From positions 3,171,501 to 3,235,500 of the forward strand of contig NC_088303.1 in assembly GCF_032854445.1 (NCBI RefSeq): 64,000 nucleotides of DNA, given 5' to 3'. The stretch is from Liolophura sinensis (taxonomy: Eukaryota; Mollusca; Polyplacophora; Chitonida; Chitonidae). The translations under genes were made by a program, and so were the position numbers. Under the pieces are notes generated by a model, which saw nothing but the letters and a program-made list of their open reading frames with translations, was not told the DNA's origin and did not search any database. Positions 36,601 through 51,600 of this stretch are shown piece after piece. The first letter of the stretch is position 1; the number at the start of each line of letters is the position of its first letter.

Positions 36601-39600
36601 TTCACAGCTAATGTTAGACTGTTAGACCAGTTTCACAGCTCATGTTAGACTGTTAGACCAGTTTCACAGCTAATGTTAGACTGCTAGACCAGTTTCACAG
36701 CTCATGTTAGACTGTTAGACCAGTTTCACAGCTAATGTTAGACTGTTAGATCAGTTTCACAGCTAATGTTAGACTGTTAGACCAGTTTCACAGCTAATGT
36801 TAGACTGTTAGACCAGTTTCACAGCTAATGTTAGACTGTTAGACCAGTTTCACAGCTAATGTTAGACTGTTAGACCAGTTTCACAGCTAATGTTAGACTG
36901 TTAGACCAGTTTCACAGCTAATGTTAGACTGTTAGACCAGTTTCACAGCTGCAGTCTTTCCATCATTGTTCTATATTTAGACATCGGTAATTGTTGCTTC
37001 TATCATTTGTTCTACCGTAATTGGTGGACGTTTTTGACTAGATGAGAAACACTTGTGGTTGGAATGTTCGAGGGAAAGTTGACAAAACAGGGTCAGGGGA
37101 TGTAGGGGAATTTGATCAGAGAAGTTGAATAGCATGCTGCAAGTGGTTGATTGGTTCTCAGCCATATCACTATAGTCAACACGCAAGGCAAAAATGTAGG
37201 CCCCTTTGCACAGATGATTTCCCAAGCCACACTGTCTATTGTGTACCAACATTGTTCAATACCAGCAATGACGGACCGTAAAACACTATAACAGCCTATT
37301 ACACAACTTTATTTATTGTATAAGCTCCTCTGTAAGAGTCTGTGCAGCGACCCAACAACCCCTGTGCAGGTACAGTTACAGCCAGCATCTTACTGAGACG
37401 CTAAATTTCTAGTCAGGCCTTGGTCGTTCTTGACAACATGTGAGCCGACGCAACGTGGAGCAAAATTACTTGTCTGTTGCAGGCAACTTAATCGACCTGC
37501 TATAATCGGTCCGACTCAAACTTTTTTTCAGGGTTTCTAGGAATTATAGCCACTATGCTACTCCGCCTTACAGAAATTAGACTCAGCATGACAGGTTTCC
37601 TTTCGTAAGAAAAACCCACTTTGTTTGAATCAACACATACATACGTCTTAAAATTACCAATGTACGCTTTCATAATCTAACAATGGCATTCTTTGTGTGG
37701 GAATTTGTGGGAGGAAAGGTCAATCTAAAACTGACTGAGTGTGTTCAAATATAAAACGCTGGGTACTACTGATATGGAAATCGCCACTATGCTAAGCTTG
37801 GAGTACAGCCTTTGAAGTTCCAACGTTGTTTGTAGGACCCGACAATCACAGCAGAGACCTGATCCAACCTGATCGTTGTTTTGTTAAATGTTGTGTGTTG
37901 TGAATATCTTTGCAATACACCTATACTGGCACACGTCTTCATGATGGCTTTACTGAGATGGTTTAGTAACCAAATCAAATCCAAAGTCCAAATTAAAATG
38001 CAATAGTAATGGGCACTGTTTTCTCCTACATGTAGTCTGTTACATGCCTATAAATGGGCACTGTTTTCCCTGACATGTGGTCTGTTGGGTGTCGAGCAAT
38101 GGTCACTGTTTTCTCCTGCATGCAGTCTGTTGGGTGTCTTGAAATGGGCACAGTTTTCCCCTACATGTAATATGTTGGGTGTCTAGCAATGGGCACTGTT
38201 TTCTCCTACATGTAGTCTGTTACATGCCTATAAATGGGCACTGTTTTCCCCTACATGTAGTCTGTTAGGTGTCTTCCAATGGGTACTGTTTTCCCTTACA
38301 TGTAGTCTGTTGGGTGTCGAGCAATGGTCACTGTTTTCTCCTACATGCAGTCTGTTGGGTGTCTTGAAATGGGCACAGTTTTCCCCTACATGTAATATGT
38401 TGGGTGTCTAGCAATGGGCACTGTTTTCTCCCACATATCGTCTGTTGGGTGCCCAGCAATGGACAGTGTTTTCCCCTACATGTCATCTGTTGGGTGCCTA
38501 AAAATGGGCACTGTTTTTTCCTACATGTAGTCTGTTGGGTGCCAAGCAATGGGCACAGTTTTCTTCTACATGCAGTCTGTTGGGTGCCTAGCAATGGCCA
38601 CTGTTTTTCCCTACATGTAGTCTGTTGGGTGTCTAGCATTGGGCACAGTTTCTCCTTCATGTCATCTGTTGGGTGCCTAGAAATGGCACTCATGTTTTCT
38701 CCTACATGTCGTCTGTTGGGTGTCTAACAATGGGCACTGTTTTCTCCTACATGTCGTCTGTTGGGTGTCTAGAAATGGGCACTGTTTTCTCCTACATGAG
38801 GTCTGTTGGGTGTCTAGAAATGAGCACATAAATCTGACTGACACATAATTTCAGCAAATCATCATACAAAGCTCATTTTTTAACGAAAAGGTTCTGTGAT
38901 GAGGGAGACACAGATATTGTAGTTACAGATCCAAATACTGTAATTCTTCAACCTTTTCGCATGTTTGCAAGGTGTTTATTCAAGTATATTCTGACAGCAT
39001 TAGTCTGTGTAGACTGATCAAATTATGCTTTTTGTGAAACCCCAAAATCCATCCAATGTAGATATGTCTCCAAAATTAAACTAAAAGTTCTTAACCATAT
39101 CTATGAACTAGAAAGGCTCAACCCATCTCCTGTTAATTTAGTTTTGGATTGAAGTTAAGCAATCTGTTGGGTGCCTAGCAATGGGTTTTTTTTTTGTCCT
39201 ACATGTAGTCTGTTGGGTGTCTAGCAATGGGCACAGTTTTCTCCTACATGTCGTCTGTTGGGTGCCTAGCAATGGGCACTGTTTTCTCCTACATGTAGTC
39301 TGTTGGGTGCCTAGCAATGGGCACTGTTTTCTCCTACATGTAGTCTGTTGGGTGCCTAGCAATGGGCACTGTTTTCTCCTACATGTAGTCTGTTGGGTGC
39401 CTAGCAATGGGCACTGTTTTCTCCTACATGTCGTCTGTTGGGTGCCTAGCAATGGGCACTGTTTTCTCCTACATGTAGTCTGTTGGGTGCCTAGCAATGG
39501 GCACTGTTTTCTCCTACATGTCGTCTGTTGGGTGCCTAGCAATGGGCACTGTTTTCTCCTACATGTAGTCTGTTGGGTGCCTAGCAATGGGCACTGTTTT

Positions 39601-42600
39601 CTCCTACATGTAGTCTGTTGGGTGCCTAGCAATGGGCACTGTTTTCTCCTACATGTCGTCTGTTGGGTGCCTAGCAATGGGCACAGTTTTCTCCTACATG
39701 TCGTCTGTTGGGTGCCTAGCAATGGGCACAGTTTTCTCCTACATGTCGTCTGTTGGGTGCCTAGCAATGGGCACAGTTTTCTCCTACATGTCGTCTGTTG
39801 GGTGCCTAGCAATGGGCACTGTTTTCTCCTACATGTCGTCTGTTGGGTGCCTAGCAATGGGCACTGTTTTCTCCTACATGTCGTCTGTTGGGTGCCTAGC
39901 AATGGGCACTGTTTTCTCCTACATGTTGTCTGTTGGGTGCCTAGCAATGGGCACTGTTTTCTCCTACATGTCGTCTGTTGGGTGCCTAGCAATGGGCACT
40001 GTTTTCTCCTACATGTCGTCTGTTGGGTGCCTAGCAATGGGCACTGTTTTCTCCTACATGTAGTCTGTTGGGGGCGACAGATACTTGTCATTCAGGTTTT
40101 TATCGCTGAAATACATTTTCATGTTGATTTGTTACATTTATTTATGGGATGAGTGATGACTGAAGAACTAAAAGACAGTTTTACAAAAAAAACTGTGTCA
40201 AATGTGCAACATTCCTGCATGATGTAAAATTCTTTGGATGGTGTAATGCAGTCTGCTCAAGTAGACGATATAGCCTTACCCATTACCTAACAATAACCTT
40301 CTAGTTATTGTCCTCTTGTAAACATGTTTCCACAGTACAGACTTGTATTACATAACCTGGCATTTAACATTCATCCACACATTGCCCATTTTCCTTTTAT
40401 TAAAATCAGGGGAAAAAAGGAATATGGCAAACAAGCCAGCATTAAAGTCAGAATCTACATGTATTTACCTCCCTTTCCACTTGACTGTTGTGCCGTACTG
40501 AGCTAAATATCAGGTCTAGATGCTTAATCACAAACTCCTTCTTGGTGGATTTTCTGCACACAATTCCTAGGCACTTGAATAGAAAATTCTGAAAACACAC
40601 ATGTACATATATGAATAATATGGCAATTCAGCTAAAAAAGAGCCTCTTGATAAACTCTTCACTTTTGTGAACACAAACTGAAATCTAAAACTTACAGGGA
40701 TATAATATCAGCCTTCGCTGGCTAACAAATGTACAGAACTTCAAATTCTGCTCAGTTCAAGCTTGCCTATCTTACACAGCAGTCAATCAGTAATCTGTGT
40801 GATAAAGTCATACTTATCAATAATAAGGGCATGGCTAAACAGAACTATTTGTAACTGCAGTGGTAGTTCACTGTTATGTCGATGACAAAGCCAAAAGGAG
40901 CTACTTGTAACTGCAGTGGTAGTTCACTGTTATGTCGATGACAAAGCCAAAAGGAGCTATTTGTAACTGCAGTGGTAGTTCACTGTTATGTCGATGACAA
41001 AGCCAAAAGGAGCTACTTGTAACTGCAGTGGTAGTTCACTGTTATGTCGATGACAAAGCCAAAAGGAGCTATTTGTAACTGCAGTGGTAGTTCACTGTTA
41101 TGTCGATGACAAAGCCAAAAGAAGCTACTTGTAACTGCAGTGGTGGTTCGCAGTTACATTGATGACATAGCCAAAAGGAGCTATTTGTAACTACAGTGGT
41201 AGTTCACTGTTATGTCGATGACAAAGCCAAAAGGAGCTATTTGTAACTGCAGTGGTAGTTCACTGTTATGTCGATGACAAAGCCAAAAGAAGCTACTTGT
41301 AACTGCAGTGGTGGTTCGCAGTTACATCGATGACATAGCCAAAAGGAGCTATTTGTAACTACAGTGGTAGTTCACTGTTATGTCGATGACAAAGCCAAAA
41401 GGAGCTATTTGTAACTGCAGTGGTAGTTCACTGTTATGTCGATGACAAAGCCAAAAGAAGCTACTTGTAACTGCAGTGGTGGTTCGCAGTTACATCGATG
41501 ACATAGCCAAAAGGAGCTATTTGTAACTACAGTGGTAGTTCACTGTTATGTCGATGACAAAGCCAAAAGGAGCTATTTGTAACTGCAGTGGTAGTTCACT
41601 GTTATGTCGATGACAAAGCCAAAAGAAGCTACTTGTAACTGCAGTGGTGGTTCGCAGTTACATCGATGACATAGCCAAAAGGAGCTATTTGTAACTACAG
41701 TGGTAGTTCACTGTTATGTCGATGACAAAGCCAAAAGGAGCTATTTGTAACTGCAGTGGTAGTTCACTGTTATGTCGATGACAAAGCCAAAAGGAGCTAT
41801 TTGTAAATGCAGTGGTAGTTCGCTGTTACGTCGATGACAAAGCCAAAAGAAGCTACTTGTAACTGCAGTGGTAGTTCGCTGTTACGTCGATGACATAGCC
41901 AAAAGGAGCTATTTGTAACTGCAGTGGTAGTTCACTGTTATGTCGATGACAAAGCCAAAAGGAGCTATTTGTAACTGCAGTGGTAGTTCACTGTTATGTC
42001 GATGACAAAGCCAAAAGGAGCTACTTGTAAATGCAGTGATAGTTCGCTGTTACGTCGATGACAAAGCCAAAAGGAGCTATTTGTAACTGCAGTGGTAGTT
42101 CACTGTTACATCAATAACACAGCAAAAAGGAGCTATTTGTAACTGCAATAGTAGTTCGCAGTTATGTCGATGTTTTTCTGATTACCTACCTTTTCCTCGG
42201 GCATGTTGGAATACAGCGGTATTTGTTGGCCGAAAGCTTCTCCTAGCTCTGCTATCCAATCTTCATCTTGCACTTCATCCAAGGATTTGGACAGCATCTG
42301 AAGCAATCACAGACAAACAATAAATCATGTGACAAAGTGCGTTCACAAGGCTATTGCCACTTATTGCTTTAGAATTTTTATGCACACTAAAATGCATTTA
42401 AAGGGGGATAAAACATGGTGGCCTTTTTGTACCACATTTATATGATCTGAAGTCACATAACTTTCTTCATAAAACTTTCCCAAATTTGTCCAGGGAATAT
42501 TTTCAAAATAGCTATTTTTAGTAAGATCATCTCTGATCAATAACATTAGTATCATTGTAATCAGTTTCAATGGATTATTGAAAAAAAAAAAGGCTCTTAA

Positions 42601-45600
42601 AATCCCTCCTTAGAAAATAATTTGGAATTTCTTGATGCAAAAAAAAAACAGATAAAAAGATAATTGAAAGCATTCTCTTCCTTTGAGGCACACATATTTC
42701 TGACTTCATGTAAACTTGATGGCTTACACATTTGACATAAATGTCAGATACGTGTGCTTGTTTAACTAGCCAGTGCAATATACATGTAGTTCCAATGTTT
42801 TTTCTTCAGGTGTGACAATACCCTGAGAAATAGTTCTAAAGAAATGCGGTTTATATTTGATTCTTGTTTGAGCCAATCAGGACGTGAGCAATGACGTTAA
42901 CTGCTGGAACGCAGCTCTCAGCTTTTTCATGCAACATTCTTGTGTATGTTGATCAACACCAATCTAAGAAACAGATAAATATACACCTTAAGAATGAGAT
43001 CTTCCCAATTCTTCTGTGACCAGTCCTTATCACTGTCCACTGCATCTGAAGATAAAAAACAGACTTGTTACACATATTTATGTATTTATTTGATTTGAGT
43101 TTCCTCAAGAATAATTCCCTTATGTGATTGCAGCCAGTATTTTGGTGTGAAGAAACTAGAGATGGAGAAACCTAAGACCACTGCTGGCAGACATATCAAT
43201 GGAGAGGAAGTCATATTTCATGAGAGAGTCATGAACAGGATTTAGGCACCGCTGGACAAATTTGATTACCACAATGCATGAAGGTGCTATACTAACAATG
43301 ACAGATGAAGCTCGAAATCAATGACTTTCAAATTCATAGTATTATCTTAAGTTTATCCAAGGTATTGATTCACATAAAACTGACTGACACATAATTTCAG
43401 CAAATCGTCATACAAAGCTCATTTTTTAATGAAAAGGTTCTGTGATGAGGGAGACACAGATATTGTAGTTACAGATCCAAATACTGTAATTCTTCAACCT
43501 GTTTGCATGTTTGCAAGGTGTTTATTCAAGTATATTCTGACGGCATTAGTCTGTGTAGACTGATCAAATTATGCTTTTCGTGAAACCCCAAAATCCATCC
43601 AATGTAGATATGTCTCCAAAATTAAACTAAAAGTTCTTAACCATATCTATGAACTAGAAAGGCTCAACCCATCTCCTGTTAATTTAGTATTGGATTGAAG
43701 TTAAGCAATCTGTTGGGTGCCTAGCAATGGTTTTTTTTTGTCCTACAGGTAGTCTGTTGGGTGCCCAGCAATGAGCACTGTTTTCTCCTGCAGGTAGTCT
43801 GAAGGGTGCCTAGCAATGGGCACTGTTTTCTCCAACATGTAATTTGTTGGGTGCCTAGTAATGGGCACTGTTTTCTTCACAATGTAATCTGTTGGGTGTC
43901 TAGCAATGAGCACTGTTTTCTCCTACATGTCGTCTGTTGGGTGCCTAGCATTGGGCACTGTTTTCTCCTACATGTCGTCTGTTATGTGCCTATAAATGGG
44001 CATTGTTTTCTCCTACATGTCGTCTGTTGGGTGCCTATAAATGGGCACTGTTTTCTTCTAGCTTGTTTTTCCACACGTAAACCTGACCATCATACAGGTG
44101 ACTGATTAACTGACTGATCGTTGCTTAAAGCCATACATATTTAAGAATTTAAAGGGTCAATAATGGACATTTATTGTAAGCAAGGCCGAACAACCAGTGA
44201 GAACAGCAAATAAAATAAACCAATGGTCAGTGCTTTACTTTACATGTCAGTTGGTGAAAGTAGGGGAAATGGAACAGAAACCTTCCCTCTAACATCCCAC
44301 CAAACTAATGCTCGACTTACCTTCCAAGAAATGAACAAGCTTTGGGATGACGGTATCCCAAATGGAAACCAAATTCTCATGGAGGTTTGGAGATATGTAC
44401 TGCATCAAAGTCAGGACGTGGATGCCACGATCATTCCCATTGGTCGGTCTGCCCGCAAGAACCTGCCAATCAGAGCAAAGTCCACTTGTCTCATTTGGTG
44501 AATAATTACTTAGGGATATTCACAGCACGGATGACAAAAACATCTGATTTATGAGAGACTGAAAGAAAATGTCAGCGTGAAACCCTTTTTGATGGATTTA
44601 GCAAACCAAGTATAAATGACCTTTGCTGGTTCAGTCAACCCTATAGAGACATATCTAACTGCACACAGATATTAATCAGAGAGATCAAGCAAATCTACAA
44701 ACCTTGTCGCCTTAGCAGAACAGGTAATAGCAAAACACGGAATACTTACCATGAGTCTGGCAATCAAGATTGGTGGCTTTGGAAGGTTTACTGCAAAACA
44801 AAATTACGGTGCATTGTCAGAAAAAAACAAAACAAAACAAGAATTCAGATGAACAAAACATACGCTCCAACAAATGCATTTATTTCAAATGTGCACAAGA
44901 ATACCAGCAGCATTAAGGTGAGGATAACTCCCATGGGGAATCTTCATGGGTGTTGATGATAGGTATGTGGTTACCATGACAATTGCGCAAGTGGACAAAT
45001 GTAGCCCTGAGACGAATACAGACAGACAGACAGACAAAATCGCTATAACATAATACGTTCCGCCTAATGGCGAGGTCTTATAAAAATGACCACCATGATT
45101 ACATGCATTCTCATAAATATTTTAACAGATGTGCATGATGTTCTCTTAAGATGTATTGATGTTTTTAATGTTAATTCGGTCCTGGGTATTTCCTTGCAGC
45201 AAGCAAAGATAACATATTGTCAGTGCTGCCACACTAAAATGCCATGTCAAAGACACTGGTTACAAATATTCCCCAGTTAAAGAATACTGAAGCCAGACCA
45301 ATCAACACTTTGCCCTGGGTATCTCAGGATGATACAAATCCGAGGACGATTCCACAAAGCCAGGTTTAACTTAAGTCAGAATTTGAACTGTGATGTAAAA
45401 TTCTCACCATCCGATTCAAAATCAATCTCAAAGTCATCAGCGTTCTCTTCCCTCTTCTTCTTGGCCAGGTAAGCCAGACTCTTACACAGTGTCCCTGCAG
45501 CATCTGTGTAGGTCTCGGGTATGACTAACTCCAACAGGTAAGGCCATAATACCTGCAGTGAGCCAATATTGACTATAAAATCAGGTACAAACTTACATGA

Positions 45601-48600
45601 ATACTTGTATGCTATTCTAGTGTTGTAACCACCAAGATCATTATTGGGGGTTTTATCTCATTCTATATAACTGGATAGATATGGGAAAAAATGTTCAAAC
45701 ATACAATTACTACACAACAGAATTTACTTTTATATTGCTCGCAGTATAAGGGGAGACAAATCTGTAACTTACTGATTCCATGAGCTCTATGGTTGTTGTG
45801 ATAAGCTGTAAGATATTTGCACACATCTGGCGGAGTTGATCATTACTGACATATTCAGGATCTGCTGACCGCTTACCCTGAATGAAGTAAATACAGAATA
45901 AGGTTGGCTAAAGGGCCTTCTCAAAGCAATCCAGTAGTTTGCCATTAGCCGGCTCATAGTCTGCTTATGGTGCAACTGAGGAAAGATTGTGGGACAATGA
46001 CAGAATGCTCCAACTGGCTGATCTCAATTTCAATACCCAACTGTGATCACTTTACAAGGCAGTGGAAAACTGTGTGTATTATAAATGAACACTGTTTCAC
46101 ATGTATAAATGCTCAACAAATCTATTTGTAAATCAAACATAAATTTTTCTTTGAGGAATGTAATTTCAGTTATTAAGTGCAGACGAAGTTCAACTGATGT
46201 GACTCACATATGATATAACACAATGAGAGGACAACATCACACATACATGTACTATTCAACCATAAAGTTAAATTCCAGATAAATTTCAGTTTCTTTAAAT
46301 GACATGTGCACATACAACATTTCATTCACAGCGATTAGAATTTTCACCAATGAGTTCTGGCTACACAATTTGAACTTACTGGCGGATCTGGCAGTAATGC
46401 ACATTGTCTGACAATAAATTCCACCATGAGTTGTCCCCCTTCTAACTCCAGGTAACCATGATGTGCCATTGCTATGACAACTTGTGCGAACATCTTTTTG
46501 ACCTGAACACAAAAATAAATGTATGATTCAAATTTTAAAATCATTTCACTTTTAATACTAAAAGTAACGGGAGCAAAGAACACTTCAATAATGGACATGT
46601 TGCACAAGTTATGAATTAATTCCTCAACTTGTCAAGAAAATCACCAGTGTGGAGAACACTGCACAGGGCAGGTGGCCAAAAAAATGATGAGACAGCTGAC
46701 CAAGAAAAGGATGAGATAGCTGACCAAAAAAGGATGAGATAGCTAGCCAAGAAAATGATGAGATGGGTGACCAAGAAAATGATGCGATAGCTGACCAAGA
46801 AAAGGATGAGATGGCTGACCAAGAAAAAGATCAGATAGCTGACCACGAAAAGGATGAGATAGCTGACCAAGAAAAGGATGATATAGCTGAGATAGCTGAC
46901 CAAGAAAAAAATGAGATAGCTGACCAAGAAAATAATGTGATAGCTGACCGAGAAAACAATGTGATAGCTGGCCAAAAAATGATGAGATAGCTGGCTAAGA
47001 AAATGATGAGATAGCTGACCAAGAAAATGATGAGATAGCTGACCAAGAAAATGATGAGACAGATGCCCAAGACAAATTTGACCAACAAAACTTAAAAGAA
47101 GAATTAGAAATGACAACATTATCAGGCACCAGAAAAAGAACAATGTTCAGTTTCCATACCTTATTGTTGTTGTCACTGGCAACCATTTTTAAACCAGATA
47201 CAATCACTTCTTTCTTGTCCTCCATTGATGCTGCTGAAAGAAGAAGAAAACTGAGCATATCACATCATGATAGTGCTTCAGGCAGTCCTGTCCCTACACA
47301 TCACACCATTGTAGTGTCTGCTTCAGGCAATCCTGTCCCTACACATCACACCATGATAGTGTTTGCTTCAGGCAGTCCTGTCCCTGCACATCACACCATT
47401 GTAGTGTCTGCTTCAGGCAGTCCTGTCTCTGCACATCACACCATGATAGTGTCTGCTTCAGGTAGTCCTGTCCCTACACATCACATCATGATAGTGTCTG
47501 CTTCAGGCAGTCCTGTCCCTACACATCACACCATGATAGTGTCTGCTTCAGGTAGTCCTGTCTCTGCACATCACATCATGATAGTGTTTGCTTCAGGCAG
47601 TCCTGTCCCTGCACATCACACCATTGTAGTGTCTGCTTCAGGCAATCCTGTCCCTACACATCACACCATGATAGTGTCTGCTTCAGGCAGTCCTGTCCCT
47701 GTCCATCACACCATGATAGTGTCTGCTTCAGGCAGTCCTGTCCCTGTCCATCACACCATGATGGTGTCTGCTTCAAGCAGTCCTGTCCCTGTCCATCACA
47801 CCATGATGGTGTCTGCTTCAGGCAGTCCTGTCCCTGTCCATCACACCATGATGGTGTCTGCTTCAAGCAGTCCTGTCCCTGTCCATCACACCATGATAGT
47901 GTCTGCTTCAGGCAGTCCTGTCCCTGTCCATCACACCATGATGGTGTCTGCTTCAGGCAGTCTAGTGCCTTTACTGACATATTCAGAACCCTGTTTCTTC
48001 AGGTAGTCGTGTCCCTACACATCACACCCTGATAGTGTCTGCTTCAGGCAGTCCTGTCCCTACACATCACATCATGATGGTGTCTGCTTCAGGCAGTCCT
48101 GTCCCTGCACACCACACCATTATAGTGTCTGCTTCAGGCAATCCTGTCCCTGCACATCACACCATGATGGTGTTTGCTTCAGGCAGTCCTGTCCCTGTCC
48201 ATCACACCATGATAGTGTCTGCTTCAGGCAGTCCTGTCCCTGTCCATCACACCATGATAGTGTCTGCTTCAAGCAGTCCTGTCCCTGTTCATCACACCAT
48301 GATGGTGTCTGCTTCAAGCAGTCCTGTCCCTGTCCATCACACCATGATGGTGTCTGCTTCAGGTAGTCCTGTCCCTGTCCATCACACCATGATAGTGTCT
48401 GCTTCAGGCAGTCCTGTCCCTGTCCATCACACCATGATGGTGTTTGCTTCAAGCAGTCCTGTCCCTGTCCATCACACCATGATAGTGTCTGCTTCAGGTA
48501 GTCCTGTCCCTGTCCATCACACCATGATGGTGTCTTCTTCAGGCAGTTTCGTCCCTTCACATCACATCATGATGGTGTCTGCTTCAGGCAGTCCTGTCCC

Positions 48601-51600
48601 TGTCCATCACACCATGATGGTGTCTGCTTCAGGCAGTCCTGTCCCTGTCCATCACACCATGATGGTGTCTGCTTCAGGCAGTCTAGTGCCTGTCCATCAC
48701 ACCATGATAGTGTCTGCTTCAGGCAGTCCTGTCCCTGTCCATCACACCATGATGGTGTCTGCTTCAGGCAGTCTTGTCCCTGTCCATCACACCATGATAG
48801 TGTCTGCTTCAGGCAGTCCTGTCCCTGTCCATCACACCATGATGGTGTCTGCTTCAGGCAGTCTAGTGCCTGTACTGACATATTCAGAACCCTGTTTCTC
48901 ACCTCCATCATAGTACCTGTGCATGTACAGTGACATCGAGCAAACCAATTACTTGACCTTTCCCTCAACACTTACCACCACGAGAAGATTGACAATTACA
49001 AAATCATGAGTTTGACAGACTGGGCAGATATTGACTTTGCTTTGTCCAGAGTTATAAATCAGGGCACTTACTGGCAGCGTTTATCAGGTGTCTGAAGACT
49101 GACAAAGCACCTAACTTGATCCTTTCATTTCCAGCTTCCAGCTTTTGTAACAGGAACCCAATAATTCTCCCAGAAAAACAGCGTGCTGTAATAAAAATCA
49201 AAATAGTCAGCATGATGCTGAGAAGCCCTTGTTCTTCCAGGGTATTTCAGTAACACTGTTTGAACTGTTCCCTATCCTTTAAGTGACAGAATGAGAGTTA
49301 ACAGTAGCCTCATAATAAATTCACAAAAAACAAAACTTATCTCAAGCTTACAACTATTGAATAACTGACACCTGGCTGTTTCAGTCCAGACATAGATCAG
49401 ACTTCCACAATTGACATTTTTGCCTTGACCTTGTACGTTACACAGTGAGGGATATCAATACAAATATCAATAATCTATATATTTATGAGAATTTACAAGT
49501 TTGTGCCCATCAAAACACACATGACACAACATGTAGAAGTAGCAACAGACAAATATAATCAATTACAGGTGGTCAAAAGGGAGATAGGGCAGACATACCC
49601 ATGACGGCAAAACACCTCAGGAGCTCATTGTGATTTTTCATTGCCATTGGGTTGGTGTAATCACATGGAACACACACCTGCCCAAAAAGAAGACAAACAA
49701 AATTCTAAAATCACACTGCCCTCCTCACACATACAGACACAGCTACAAATGAGTCTTTTACATTGAGTAAATTGAGTAAACAGTACACTGAGGAGGTCCT
49801 TCAGATGGGGGGTCTAAAATTACACTGCCAGCCTCGCACACAGATATAGCTACCTGTCAGTCATTCACCTGAGTAAACGGTACATTGAGAAGGTTGTCCA
49901 GGTGAGGGTCTAAAACCACATTACGCTTCTCACACACAGATACAGCCACAAGTGAGTCATTTACCTGAGTAAACAGTACATTGAGGAGGTCCTTCAGATG
50001 GGGGTCTAAAATTACACTGCCCTCCTCACACATGCAGTTATAGCTACCGGTCAGTCATTTACCTGAGTAAACAGTACATTGAGGAGGTCCTTCAGGTGGG
50101 GCTCTAAAATTACACTGCCCTCCTCACACACAGTTATAGCTACCGGTGAGTCATTTGCCTGAGTAAACAGTACACTGAGGAGGTCCTTCAGATTGGGGTC
50201 TAAAATCACACTGCCAGCATCGCACACACAGATATAGCTACTGGTGAGTGATTTACCTAAGTAAACAGTACAATGAGGAGGTCCTTCAGGTTGGGGTCTA
50301 AAATTACACTGCCCGCCTCACACACAGTTATAGCCACTGGTGAGTGATTTACCTGAGTAAACAGTACGTTGAGGAGAATATCCAGGTGAGGTTCTAAAAT
50401 CACACTACCCTCCTCACAGACTGCATCTAATATCATGGCCAAACCCTGTGAAAACATACAGGTAAAGGTATATCATTTGGCAAAATGTTTTAAGCAAGAA
50501 TATGTAATTTGACAGTCTAATTAATCGGAAGAGAATCTTTCACATTATGCCAGTTAATCAACAACTTAAAGACTTAGTTGTCTGATTTGGACCAAGATCC
50601 TAAGGTACTGAAGGCTTTATGCATGATCAAGCCAATATTGTGTAAATCATAACCACACAAATATACTGGTGTAGAGAAAAATAAGTGAAGATACAAGTAT
50701 TTAAATGAATAAAATAATAATGGATTACACAGTAAGGAAGAAAGGATGTACTGATGTACTCTGGATCATTTAACATAAAACAACATAAACCAGAATATAA
50801 AAATAAAACAAACCTGTGTGATGTGGTATGGCTCAGGGTGACGTTTATACAATCCCAGAATTCCCTGCAGTAACCGTGGTAACTGTTCCTCTAACTTATC
50901 TCTGCCTATTAAATGTGTCATGTGACCCACGGCCTCAATAATGGCCAGGCGAAGCTGAAAAACAATAAAATTTTATTTTCAACTGGGTCCGCTGCAGGAC
51001 ACTGCAACTGCAATTCATGATAGTAAGTAGCAATAGAATCACATGTCAAAAGCTTCAGTCATAACTGTTTAATTGTACCTACTTTGTCCACTGTATTTCT
51101 ATGAGTGACTAAAAATTATTTTCCCCTTACTTTTGCTTCTTTGGACTGAAGCCAGACGTTGAAAAGTATGTCATAGGCAGAGAAGATTTCTCCAGCAAAT
51201 ACTTCCTTAGTAACAGTGTTGTCTGGGGCCTTGTCAATGTTAGCGATGTAATCCAAGATGGCCTCACTGAACTTAGACAAAGCTGAAATATAGTTGAACA
51301 AATATGTGGTAAAAATACAATACATTTTGTATGATGAATTGATCTCATACTGACAATTTTTATTATATAATAACAATGTTATTCCTCAGACTTGTCTCTG
51401 GTGTGTGTTTCATGCCATACTCAAGAGTATTTCATTTACATACTCAGGTTGATGGGTAAAAAAACCCTTGCAGAAACTGACAGAAACCCTCCTCAGAAGA
51501 TATCAGACAAACTGACAAAAAACCCCCGTTAGAAGATATCTGACGTGACAGAAACCCTCCTTAGAAGATATCAGACAAACTGACAAAAACCCCCGTTAGA

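Noticed and set aside
39138-40152. 317- and 323-residue ORFs on both strands
   Set aside because: Product of a stop-free 45-bp tandem unit (15 codons); no acceptor or donor context and open in several frames at once.
47110-48913. ~300-residue plus-strand ORFs rich in SASGSPVPVHHTMMV
   Set aside because: A 45-bp intronic minisatellite; the first ORF even includes the reverse complement of MROH1 exon 11.
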